This document shows positions 9,334 to 17,195 of a stretch of 64,000 nucleotides of DNA, in pieces. The DNA lies in NCBI RefSeq assembly GCF_018403225.1, contig NZ_BOSG01000002.1:186001-250000 (forward strand), written 5' to 3'. The position numbers and the translations under genes are program-made. The notes beneath the pieces were generated by a model, which had not been told where the DNA came from, did no database searches, and saw only the letters and a list, made by a program, of their open reading frames with translations. The stretch comes from Paenibacillus sp. J23TS9 (lineage in GTDB: Bacteria > Bacillota > Bacilli > Paenibacillales > Paenibacillaceae). Each line of letters opens with the position of its first letter. Positions within the stretch are counted from its first letter, which is position 1.

Positions 9334-9362
9334 CAAAAAGCCCACCTGAAACTTCAGGTGGG
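9334..9362 (-). terminator. Intrinsic terminator of csbD
   Basis: Ten-base arms at 9341-9350 and 9353-9362 form a perfect hairpin. Read on the minus strand it is followed by CTTTTTGCATTTTTTT, a good T-tract. It lies 30 bases beyond the csbD stop codon. Confidence 0.85.
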
Positions 9363-9393
9363 TTAGGAGTTAAGCTATAGCGTCAATAGAAGA

Positions 9394-9597
9394 TTAATCC
9401 ATATGTGAACGGGACCAATGATGATATTCCTTTTCGGCATCATCCTTGGTATGACCATAGCGTTCCTGCAGTTTGCCGACAAGCTTATCCTTTTCACCAT
9501 CGATCTGGTCCAGATCATCATCCGTAAGCTCGCCCCATTGTTTTTTCGCTTCGCCCTTCAACTGCTTCCATTTCCCTTTGAATACGTTGCTATCCAT
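9394..9597 (-). CDS. csbD: CsbD family stress protein
   Basis: This is a 67-residue, highly charged soluble protein of the CsbD family. It shows the family pattern KGKWKQLKGEAKKQWGELTDDDL, followed by DGEKDKLVGKLQERYG. In Bacillus subtilis csbD belongs to the general stress regulon; the molecular role is unknown. An AAGGAG ribosome site precedes the ATG. A GGGTAA hexamer upstream on the coding strand resembles a SigB -10 element, but no good -35 half is seen. Confidence 0.93.
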   Translation of the reverse strand: MDSNVFKGKWKQLKGEAKKQWGELTDDDLDQIDGEKDKLVGKLQERYGHTKDDAEKEYHHWSRSHMD

Positions 9598-9689
9598 TAT
9601 GATCAGCTCCTTACGTTTGGTTGGTGTCAGTGAAGCGGCTCAAGTAGTACCGCCTCTGTATGATTTAATTACCCGTAATTGAGGATATC

Positions 9690-10211
9690 GTGACGGCCAC
9701 GCAGATCAGCAAGGGGAACATCTATTATCATTTTAAAAATAAAGAAGGCCTGTTCCTGTATCTGCTGGAGGAATGGACACGGGATTGGGCCGAACAATTC
9801 CAAGCCAAAAAAGCGCGGTTCCACACGGTGAAGGAGCAGATGATCGCGCTGGTAGAGCATTTTGTAATGGATGGCTTTCACCACCCCCTAACCAAAGCCA
9901 GCAATGAATTTTATGCCACCGAGCTCATTACCTCGCCAAATCAGGACAAAATTGAAGAGATGATGCAAATGTATCTCCGCAACTATGAGGAGCTGCTGGA
10001 GGAGGGCATGCAAAAGGGTGAGTTCAAGCCGGATGATGCGCGTCTATTGAGCATGATCCTCGAAGGCATGCTGGCTGGAATTGAGTTTTCTTCCAATAAG
10101 CTCGCTTTTCAGGAGGCACGTGAGCTTTACCTGAAGGCGATGAATGTATTTTTATATGGCATTACCGGCCTGACTGAACCCCCTGCAGCGGATAAGCCGG
10201 CAGCAAACTGA
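9690..10211 (+). pseudogene. TetR-family regulator lacking its N-terminal helix
   Basis: The reading frame starts at GTG 9690, or at the earliest just after the in-frame TAA at 9666-9668. It enters the TetR domain in the middle: IEDIVTATQISKGNIYYHF is helices 2-3 of the DNA-binding region. The first 25-30 residues (helix 1) that every TetR protein has are absent. None of the three forward frames over 9600-9690 encodes a missing piece, so this is a 5' deletion rather than a simple frameshift. The remaining 170 residues, the ligand-binding domain, are intact. It precedes a MATE efflux gene by about 56 bases and once probably repressed it. A short protein could still be made, since GAGG lies five bases before the GTG. 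Confidence 0.65.
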
Positions 10212-10267
10212 TTAATATTATAAATCGTTAATACGCTTAACGTCCCTTCGGGGTTATGGAGGACAAC

Positions 10268-11617
10268 ATGAGTCAAGAAAAAGCAATACTGCCTTCAATG
10301 GAGACCGACTCCGTGGGCAAAGTTTTCATACGCTACTTAATTCCATCGCTGGTTGGCATGTTGATGATGTCAATCAACGTTGTCGCGGACGGCATCTTCG
10401 TAGGACACCGCCTCGGCGCCCTTGCGCTCGCAGGCATTAATATTGCATCTCCGGTATTTTCCGTATTTTTTGCGATGTCATTATGGCTCGGCATCGGCGG
10501 CGCAACTCTTTATTCGCAGTCCAAAGGCGCCAAGAAGATCAAGCAGGCGCAGCAAATTTTCACCCATTCGCTGATCCTGATCTTCATCCTGACTATCCTT
10601 GTCGCCGTGATCGCCTACCTTTTTCGCGTTCCCCTGGCCTATGCGCTCGGGGCGAACCAGGATACGCTGCCCTTTGCCATGGAGTACATGACCGTACTGC
10701 TGACTTATGGATTTATCATCACCATTCAAAATGCGTTCAGCCTGTTTGTCCGCAATGACGGCAATCCGAACCTGTCCATGATTTCCATGGTCGTATCGGC
10801 CGTGCTGAATATCATTCTGAACTATTTCTTCTTGTATGTGCTTGATATGAGTGTGAAGGGATCTGCCCTGGCCACCGTTGCTGCAACGCTCGTCGGTACG
10901 ATTGTACTGTTCGGCCATTTCCTGCGCAAGGACCGCTCCCTTGCATTCGTGAAGCCTTACTTCTCTTGGAAGCTGGCTGTCCGCACACTGACGATCGGCT
11001 TTCCAAGCTTCATCTCCGAGGTCGGCTTATCGGTATTCACCATCGGCTATAATGTCGCTATGGTCCGCTGGGCCGGAACCGCAGGTGTTGCCGCGTTTTC
11101 AGTACTGAACTACGCTCACAACGTCATGCTTATGCTGTTTCTGGGGATGGGCTCGGCTATACAGCCGCTCATCAGTTATTACCGCGGTGCCAAACTCCGT
11201 ATTCGCGAAGTGAAGACGATCCGGATTGCCGTAGCAACAGCCTTTATCTCAGGAATTATTGTCTTTCTCTTCGGCCTGGCTGCAGCCAACGGAATTGTGT
11301 CGCTGTTCGGCGATTTTTCGGAAGAAGTCCGATCTCTTGCCGTCAATGGCATCCGGTTGTTCTTCATGGCCTATATGTTCATGGGTATCAATTTCGTAAT
11401 GATGACTTACTTCCAGGCCTCGGAGCAAGTGAAGGTCGCCGTCTGGATTACCCTGTCGAGGGAAATTATTTTGATGGTAATTTCCCTGCTGATCCTGCCC
11501 CATATCTTCGGGACCAACGGGATTTGGCTGTCCATCCCGCTATCCGAATGCGTCGTTGCGGCTTGTATCTTTATTTATGTCAAAAGAAAAAGTCATTCCC
11601 TGCCTGCGCTCCAGTAA
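10268..11617 (+). CDS. MATE family multidrug efflux transporter
   Basis: This 449-residue membrane protein has about 12 helices and two MatE repeats. It starts at MSQEKA (10268) with GGAGG five bases upstream. Family features include PSLVGMLMMSINVVADGIFVG near the N-terminus, GIGGATLYSQSKGAKKIKQA and FVRNDGNPNLSM. MATE pumps export cationic drugs or metabolites in exchange for Na+ or H+. The preceding TetR gene is truncated, so expression may no longer be repressed. A strong terminator follows. Confidence 0.93.
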   Translation: MSQEKAILPSMETDSVGKVFIRYLIPSLVGMLMMSINVVADGIFVGHRLGALALAGINIASPVFSVFFAMSLWLGIGGATLYSQSKGAKKIKQAQQIFTHSLILIFILTILVAVIAYLFRVPLAYALGANQDTLPFAMEYMTVLLTYGFIITIQNAFSLFVRNDGNPNLSMISMVVSAVLNIILNYFFLYVLDMSVKGSALATVAATLVGTIVLFGHFLRKDRSLAFVKPYFSWKLAVRTLTIGFPSFISEVGLSVFTIGYNVAMVRWAGTAGVAAFSVLNYAHNVMLMLFLGMGSAIQPLISYYRGAKLRIREVKTIRIAVATAFISGIIVFLFGLAAANGIVSLFGDFSEEVRSLAVNGIRLFFMAYMFMGINFVMMTYFQASEQVKVAVWITLSREIILMVISLLILPHIFGTNGIWLSIPLSECVVAACIFIYVKRKSHSLPALQ

Positions 11618-11688
11618 TTGCCAAGGCTCTCGTAACTGCGTTCAAAGTCATCTCGTTTTAACACAAGCACTTATTCCATATTCATTAA

Positions 11689-11738
11689 GCCCGCTGACCT
11701 TTTCCCCTTCTGGGAGAAGGCAGCGGGCTCTTTTTTAT
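11689..11738 (+). terminator. Intrinsic terminator of the MATE gene
   Basis: Arms GCCCGCTG (11689-11696) and CAGCGGGC (11722-11729) enclose an inner hairpin, followed by TCTTTTTT. Confidence 0.9.
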
Positions 11739-11767
11739 AAATTTTCGGTGTTCTTTCCATTTGCCTA

Positions 11768-11802
11768 TTGTATTAGGTGTATTAAGTGATATAATACACT
11801 TA
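11768..11802 (+). promoter_or_regulatory. Promoter with palindromic operator for the GntR-ABC operon
   Basis: TATAAT at 11790-11795 with TTGTAT at 11768-11773 (16-base spacer) is a plausible SigA promoter. It is covered by a palindrome with arms TAGGTGTATTA (11774-11784) and TAATACACTTA (11792-11802), ten of eleven bases paired, separated by seven bases. This is the size and position expected for autorepression by the YtrA-type GntR protein encoded just downstream. Confidence 0.7.
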
Positions 11803-11841
11803 GATCACTGGTCGTACCTTTGTACGATAGGAGGAGCGTTT

Positions 11842-12249
11842 ATGGAAGAACAACAGGTTGGCTCTCTACATTTTCAAATAGACTTCAGTCAACCTTTATA
11901 TGAGCAAATACTGGATCAGGCCAGAAGCGCAATTGCAAAAGGAGAGATCGCCTTGGGAGATAAGATGCCATCGGTAAGAGAATTGGCGCAGGAGCTGCGG
12001 ATGAATCCGAACACCGTCATGCGCGCCTATCAGGAGCTGGAACGGGACGGCTTGACGGAAAAACGCCGCGGACAGGGAACCTACGTAACCTCATCCCCGG
12101 AGCATGTGGCCTCCTTTCGGACGGCTCTTGCTGCCCGGTACATTGACAGCTTCATGGAACAGATGGAAAGTCTCGGATTTGCATGGGAAGACATTGAGAA
12201 ATACATTCATCAGAAAAAGGATACGTCGCTGGGGGGAAACGGTTTATGA
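11842..12249 (+). CDS. GntR-family transcriptional regulator, YtrA type
   Basis: This 135-residue protein is a winged-helix GntR regulator with a short C-terminal tail, as in the YtrA subfamily. The DNA-binding domain spans residues 10-80, with PSVRELAQELRMNPNTVMRA and the wing DGLTEKRRGQGTYV. YtrA-type proteins repress the ABC transporter genes they precede and respond to cell-envelope antibiotics. The start follows a GGAGGA site. The gene overlaps the next by four bases and begins 40 bases after its own probable operator. Confidence 0.93.
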   Translation: MEEQQVGSLHFQIDFSQPLYEQILDQARSAIAKGEIALGDKMPSVRELAQELRMNPNTVMRAYQELERDGLTEKRRGQGTYVTSSPEHVASFRTALAARYIDSFMEQMESLGFAWEDIEKYIHQKKDTSLGGNGL

Positions 12250-12959
12250 CACCAAACATTGTTGAATGCCATCAGGTAACCAAAAGCTATGGCAAGAAAA
12301 AAGCACTGGACCAGTTGGAAATTGCCATTCCCTCAGGGCGGATTACGGGAATTCTTGGCCCGAACGGCTGCGGCAAGTCAACATTATTCCGTACGCTGAC
12401 TGGGATGGTCAGACCGGATGCCGGCCGGATCGAAGTGCTGGGCAAAACTCCTGGCTGGCAAACCAACCAGAACATTGCCTATCTTCCCGACCGCGCACGC
12501 TGGTATCCGAATCATAACGCCAGGCAGGCGCTCGAATGGGGAAACTCCTTCCTTCCCGGCTTTTCCATGGAAAGAGCCATTCAGCTTATGAATTACATGG
12601 ATATCGACCTGGACATGAAGATTGGCGGCATGAGCCGCGGACAGGAAGCCCGGATCATGCTCATCCTTTGTCTCGCCCGCGATGTACAGGTGATTGTGCT
12701 TGATGAGCCCTTTACCGGCATCGATGTCATCTCCAGAGAAGCTATCGTAGCCAGTCTCATTGATTATCTGGAAGATAGTCAGCAATCCGTCTTGATCAGC
12801 ACCCATGATATTCAGGAGGTTGAAGGCCTGTTCGACTATACGGTGATGATGAAGGACGGACGCGCGATCTGGTCCGGCAATACGGAGGATTTAAGAGCAG
12901 AATACGGCTCTCTGCGGGATGTTTTCCGCAAAATGTACATGAAGGAGTGGAACAGGTGA
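12246..12959 (+). CDS. ABC transporter ATP-binding protein (YtrB-like)
   Basis: This 237-residue ATPase has the Walker A motif GPNGCGKST (residues 38-46), a degenerate signature GGMSRGQEARIM in place of LSGGQ, and Walker B VIVLDEPFTGID. Such divergent signatures are common in antibiotic-sensing YtrB-type ATPases. It begins inside the regulator gene (ATGA) and its TGA overlaps the ATG of the next gene. It most likely powers the membrane protein encoded directly downstream. Confidence 0.93.
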   Translation: MTPNIVECHQVTKSYGKKKALDQLEIAIPSGRITGILGPNGCGKSTLFRTLTGMVRPDAGRIEVLGKTPGWQTNQNIAYLPDRARWYPNHNARQALEWGNSFLPGFSMERAIQLMNYMDIDLDMKIGGMSRGQEARIMLILCLARDVQVIVLDEPFTGIDVISREAIVASLIDYLEDSQQSVLISTHDIQEVEGLFDYTVMMKDGRAIWSGNTEDLRAEYGSLRDVFRKMYMKEWNR

Positions 12960-13735
12960 TGGATTCGGCTGTTTTCCGGAATTTGGTCCGGCATGAATTA
13001 AAAGGCAAGGGAAGCTGGAAAAAGCAAAACCGCTCACGCGTCTCCAAAAGCTGGTGGCTTGCCTATTGTATGATTATTTTCATCGCGCTCATCGTTACAG
13101 CGACTTATTTTGCCGTGAATAACACGCTGCAGGTGAACTCAATCTGGTATGTTACCATGGGCTTCCCTTATATGGTCTTCTTCTGGGGTTACGGATGCGT
13201 CAAACGCGAATGGGAAAATGACACTTACGGCTGGTGGCTGACCCTGCCATATCCGCGGACCAAGCTGGTCATGGCCAAATGGCTGGGCATCTGGCTGAAG
13301 CTCTTAGCAGGAATTGTGATCGTATTTGTCGTCTTGTCGGCCTACGTCCTGATTCTTTCGCTGGTGCTTCCCCATTACTCGCTTGCAACCGTTGGCTCCT
13401 TTATGATCACCGGGATCGATTGGCTCACGCTTGTCGCAGGCTTCAGCCCGCTCATTATCTCGCTTGGTATCCTGACGTCCATCATCCAATACAGCACACT
13501 TCGCCCTATTTCTCCGGTGGTGTGGATCGTGTTTATGTCGGGTTTAAGCCTGATTTTCCAGCTGCCAGACGTGGTTATTCCAGAAAATATGATTCAGCAG
13601 GAAACAATTCATTTTAAAGCCGAATGGTTCCCTTACTCATGGGAGATGCCTCTCATCATGGGAGCGAGCTGGATCCTCACCTATGTCGCACTTCGTTTTA
13701 CGGCATACCTGCTAGAAAAGAAATTGGATTTATAG
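12959..13735 (+). CDS. ABC transporter membrane protein of the YtrB-like system
   Basis: This 258-residue membrane protein has six hydrophobic segments and an N-terminal cytosolic basic stretch. The start ATG 12959 overlaps the previous TGA, with AAGGAG 11 bases upstream. I see the ABC-2-like layout YPRTKLVMAKWLGIWLKLLAG in the first third but no named family beyond that. It presumably forms the channel for the ATPase encoded upstream, and is followed nine bases later by a second ABC pair. Confidence 0.82.
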   Translation: MDSAVFRNLVRHELKGKGSWKKQNRSRVSKSWWLAYCMIIFIALIVTATYFAVNNTLQVNSIWYVTMGFPYMVFFWGYGCVKREWENDTYGWWLTLPYPRTKLVMAKWLGIWLKLLAGIVIVFVVLSAYVLILSLVLPHYSLATVGSFMITGIDWLTLVAGFSPLIISLGILTSIIQYSTLRPISPVVWIVFMSGLSLIFQLPDVVIPENMIQQETIHFKAEWFPYSWEMPLIMGASWILTYVALRFTAYLLEKKLDL

Positions 13736-13744
13736 GAGGGCAAA

Positions 13745-14722
13745 ATGATGGCTCAAGTAATGATCAACCCACAGGATACCTATACACATGCTGCGCCTAA
13801 CAACGCTTATATGCTCGAAGTGAATGAGCTTAAGAAAACCTACGCCAAAAAACAGGCACTTGAGAACGTCACCTTCTCTCTTAAGCCGGGAACCTCGTTT
13901 GGGTTTCTTGGACCGAATGGCGCAGGGAAATCGACGACCATGAAAATACTGACCGGTATCGTGAAGGCCGACAGCGGCTCGGCCAAACTTTTCGGAAAAG
14001 ACGTAACCCGTGAACCTGATGCTGTGTCCAAATTTATCGGTTATGTCCCGCAGGATATTACGCTGTATGAGAAGCTCAGTGCCTATGATAACCTTGAATT
14101 TTTTGGAGAAGCATATGGCGTCAGCGGCAAAGAGCTCAAGCAGCGGATTCATGACGTGCTGACAAGAACAGGACTTCTGGAGCGTTCCAAGGATATTGTC
14201 GGCACCTTTTCCGGCGGCATGAAAAGAAGAATCAACATCGCAGCCGCCCTGCTCCATCGGCCTAAGCTGCTCATTTTGGATGAACCCACGGTGGGAATTG
14301 ATCCCCAATCCCGCAATCATATTTTCGAGTTGATCAGGGAACTGAACCGCGAAGGGGTAACCATCATTTACTCCACACACTATATGGAGGAAGTCGAAGC
14401 TCTTTGCGATGAAGTCGCCATTATGGATCAGGGATCGATTAAGGCCATGGGACCGCTGGGGGATCTGCTCGAGCAGTACGGCCAGAATTCCATTTACCTG
14501 GAGGTACCTGGATTAACCGAGCTTCCGCAAGATCCCGATGTAACCTCCTTCCGTAAGGAAGGCTCCGGTTGGCTGCTGGAAACGGAAAGATCTGCAGCTG
14601 TCATGCAGCGTCTTCTGCACCAGGCTTCACAGCATGCGTGGGACGTGAAGCAGCTCGAAGTCGTCCGTCCATCACTCGAAAGCGTGTTTTTGAAGGTGAC
14701 TGGAACGGCACTACGCGATTAA
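13745..14722 (+). CDS. ABC-2 type exporter ATP-binding protein
   Basis: This 325-residue ATPase is of the bacitracin/linearmycin/daunorubicin exporter type. It has Walker A GPNGAGKST near residue 57, signature FSGGMKRRINIAAAL, Walker B LLILDEPTVGIDPQSR, and the extra C-terminal domain typical of DrrA-like ATPases ending VRPSLESVFLKVTGTALRD. AGGAGG precedes ATG 13745. It is the fourth gene of the GntR-controlled operon and pairs with the ABC-2 permease 39 bases downstream. Confidence 0.93.
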   Translation: MMAQVMINPQDTYTHAAPNNAYMLEVNELKKTYAKKQALENVTFSLKPGTSFGFLGPNGAGKSTTMKILTGIVKADSGSAKLFGKDVTREPDAVSKFIGYVPQDITLYEKLSAYDNLEFFGEAYGVSGKELKQRIHDVLTRTGLLERSKDIVGTFSGGMKRRINIAAALLHRPKLLILDEPTVGIDPQSRNHIFELIRELNREGVTIIYSTHYMEEVEALCDEVAIMDQGSIKAMGPLGDLLEQYGQNSIYLEVPGLTELPQDPDVTSFRKEGSGWLLETERSAAVMQRLLHQASQHAWDVKQLEVVRPSLESVFLKVTGTALRD

Positions 14723-14761
14723 ATAAACCCAATATAATGATCGATAAAGGAGATTCGGAAC

Positions 14762-15901
14762 ATGAAGGCTATGATTATCAAGGAGCTGCGGCTCATCGGC
14801 AAAGACCGTCGCAGCTTCATTTTCCTCCTCTTAATGCCTATTATTTTCATCGTGATGTTTGGGTCCGTATTCAATCAGACAGACGGCAGCGCCATCACGC
14901 TGCGTACGATTGATCAGGATCAATCCGCTGCATCCAAGGCATTGATCGGACAAATGCAAAATATTATGGATGTGAAGCAGCTCCCTGTAGATAACCTGAA
15001 TGAACAGCTCGATAAAATCAAACAGGGACAGTTCTCCTCAATGCTGGTGATCCCAAGCGGCTTTGAAAAGTCCATGAAGGAAGGCCAAGCCGCGAATATC
15101 AAGCTTTACCAGGATCCCGCCTCCCAAACAGAGACAGCCCCCATTCAGGCGATACTTGGCAGCATCTCCTCCCAATACCGCGAGCAGAAGCTGACGACCA
15201 TGCTGATGGCCAATGGCGAGTCCAAGTCCCAGGCGGAAGCCGCCCTCGCGTCACCGATTCATATCGAAAATGTATCTGCGTCCGCAGACCACTTTAATAT
15301 GATCGACCAGGTCGTCCCGGGAATGACCGTCATGTTCGTATTCTTCATTATGATAACGATGGCCCGCCGCTTTTTCGAGGAAAAGAAAACCGGACTGCTG
15401 TCACGTATCCGCACCACCCGTATCAAGCCGCTTCAATATCTGATCGGCATGTGGTTTCCTTTCGTGCTGACCGTCATTGCCCAGTGTATGATCCTGTTTG
15501 CCTTCGGACATTTGGTCTATGGATTGAGGCTTGGTGATATCGCCGCATTGTCGGCGGTCGTGCTCTGCCTCAGCATTGCCGGTACCGGAATCGGCCTCGG
15601 TCTCTCCTTTCTTGTTCCTGGCGAAGGGGCAGCGATGGTCATCACACAGATTATCTCCATGGGGGGTGCTATGCTTGGTGGCTTATGGGTTCCTTCCTAT
15701 CTCCTGCCGCAGGCGGTACAGACGGTCGGACATTTCCTGCCGCAGTTCTGGGCACAGCATTCCTTGCAGGATATCATCGCGCATGGTGCGCATCTGAGTG
15801 ACATCTGGGGCTCGGCGCTGATTCTTCTGACTTTCGGTCTCGCCGGACTTACCATTGCCCTGATCAGACTCCCTGGATTTTTACGCTCGGCAGCCAACTA
15901 G
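14762..15901 (+). CDS. ABC-2 type exporter permease
   Basis: This 379-residue permease has one N-terminal membrane helix (FIFLLLMPIIFIVMFGSVF), a large extracytoplasmic domain at about residues 35-180, and five C-terminal membrane helices, the layout of the DrrB/LinG/YhgE-like ABC-2 family. Such exporters usually move hydrophobic antibiotics or lipids. It closes the five-gene operon that starts with the YtrA-type regulator. A strong terminator follows the stop codon. Confidence 0.9.
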   Translation: MKAMIIKELRLIGKDRRSFIFLLLMPIIFIVMFGSVFNQTDGSAITLRTIDQDQSAASKALIGQMQNIMDVKQLPVDNLNEQLDKIKQGQFSSMLVIPSGFEKSMKEGQAANIKLYQDPASQTETAPIQAILGSISSQYREQKLTTMLMANGESKSQAEAALASPIHIENVSASADHFNMIDQVVPGMTVMFVFFIMITMARRFFEEKKTGLLSRIRTTRIKPLQYLIGMWFPFVLTVIAQCMILFAFGHLVYGLRLGDIAALSAVVLCLSIAGTGIGLGLSFLVPGEGAAMVITQIISMGGAMLGGLWVPSYLLPQAVQTVGHFLPQFWAQHSLQDIIAHGAHLSDIWGSALILLTFGLAGLTIALIRLPGFLRSAAN

Positions 15902-15924
15902 ATAAGCTCATAATAATGGACATC

Positions 15925-15973
15925 AATAACCTGAAACGGACACGAGAGTGTGATCCGCTTCAGGTTATTTTTC
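15925..15973 (+). terminator. Intrinsic terminator of the ABC exporter operon
   Basis: A 16-base stem, AATAACCTGAAACGGA (15925-15940) with TCCGCTTCAGGTTATT (15954-15969) and one mismatch, runs into TTTTCTG. Confidence 0.9.
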
Positions 15974-16042
15974 TGTTCACACCCCCGCTGTTAACTGCAT
16001 ATATTAGGAGCATTCCCAAGAAAGAATAATACTTTATATATT

Positions 16043-16092
16043 CGTGATTATTTTCACATAATTGGTTTGAGTTCCTATGCTACAATGCGATC
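16043..16092 (+). promoter_or_regulatory. Fnr-type activator box and promoter of the pplA-ndh operon
   Basis: CGTGA-N6-TCACA at 16043-16058 matches nine of ten bases of the TGTGA-N6-TCACA Fnr/Crp consensus. A -10 hexamer TACAAT lies at 16081-16086 and no good -35 element is present, as expected for an activator-dependent promoter. With a start near 16092 the box centre is at about -41.5, the class II activation position. A Rex-type repressor site is the main alternative reading. Confidence 0.55.
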
Positions 16093-16230
16093 GACAAGAG
16101 AATTTGGAATATCAACATGCTTAATTACCACGATTTTAGCCCATCGTTATTCTGCGTATAAGGGCGTCTTGATCACGGTTTTAATATTTTATTATAGATA
16201 TCATCAATCGAATATTGGAGGTCAATAGAC

Positions 16231-17124
16231 ATGAACAAGAAATGGTCCATTTTATTATCAGGCGCCCTGATGGCGGGTCTCCTCGCGGGCTGCGGCAGTG
16301 ACAAGGATACTAAACCGGCTGCCGATCCAGCCCCTGCGGCCACAGACACGAAAGAGACAACAGGAACTCAATCTGACAGCGGAAGCTACAAGGACGGCAC
16401 GTACTTTGCCGAAGGCAGCATGGACGAAAAAAGCGGCTGGCAGCCTTATGTCGTCCTCTCTGTCGAAGGCGGCAAAATCGCACAGGCAGATTGGAACTAC
16501 GTGAGCGCCAAAGGCGGGCCCGACAAAAAGACGCTGGATAAAGCAGGCAAGTACGGCATGAAAGCTGGCGGCGGGTCCTCAGAGTGGTATGAACAGGCCG
16601 AGAAAGCGGAGAAATTTCTGATTGAGAAGCAGGATCCGGCTGCCATTGCGGTTAAGGATGACGGAAAAACAGATGCGATTTCAGGCGTGTCTATACATGT
16701 GAAAGATTTCACCACACTAGCTGAACAAGCGATTTCGAATGGACCTGCAGCCTCAGGTACTTACAAAGACGGCTCATATCATGCCGATGGAGATGCTTTC
16801 GACAAGGAGAGCGGCTGGAAGCCAACCGTTGATATCACAGTGGCCAATGGCAAAGTCATCTATGCCTACTTCAGCGGCGTGAATGCCAAGGGTGAAGATA
16901 AGCAGACGGTATCCAAGGAAGGGAAATACGGCATGAAAGCCGGTGGAGCACAGGCTGAATGGCATGAAGAAGCAATCAAGGCACAGGAATATCTGATCGA
17001 AAAGCAGGATCCGGCTGCCATTACGCTCAAGGATGACGGAACCACCGATGCCATTTCCGGCGTCAGCATTCACATCAAGGACTATGTGACCCTGTCCCAA
17101 AAAGCGCTTGAAGAAGCAAAATAA
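16231..17124 (+). CDS. pplA: PplA-like lipoprotein with two FMN-binding domains
   Basis: This 297-residue secreted lipoprotein has a signal peptide ending in the lipobox LLAGC (Cys21). A low-complexity linker follows, then two tandem copies of an FMN_bind-type domain, at about residues 50-170 and 175-295. Each copy carries the motif DAISGVS (near 148-154 and 273-279), where the last Ser/Thr of this motif is the site of covalent FMN attachment by an ApbE/FmnB-type transferase. The double-domain architecture and the NADH dehydrogenase gene 71 bases downstream match PplA of the Listeria flavin-based EET system. There it shuttles electrons across the cell wall. No ApbE/FmnB gene lies in this window. 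Confidence 0.85.
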   Translation: MNKKWSILLSGALMAGLLAGCGSDKDTKPAADPAPAATDTKETTGTQSDSGSYKDGTYFAEGSMDEKSGWQPYVVLSVEGGKIAQADWNYVSAKGGPDKKTLDKAGKYGMKAGGGSSEWYEQAEKAEKFLIEKQDPAAIAVKDDGKTDAISGVSIHVKDFTTLAEQAISNGPAASGTYKDGSYHADGDAFDKESGWKPTVDITVANGKVIYAYFSGVNAKGEDKQTVSKEGKYGMKAGGAQAEWHEEAIKAQEYLIEKQDPAAITLKDDGTTDAISGVSIHIKDYVTLSQKALEEAK

Positions 17125-17195
17125 TCATCAAGCAGACCACCGGAAAAGCAAAGCAAGATCAAGTCACGAATTGAGTCAAACGAGGTGAGCATTCT

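Noticed and set aside
9666..9690. SigB promoter for csbD (GGGTAA on the minus strand)
   Set aside because: The -10 fits, but no sequence near GTTTAA lies 12-14 bases upstream.
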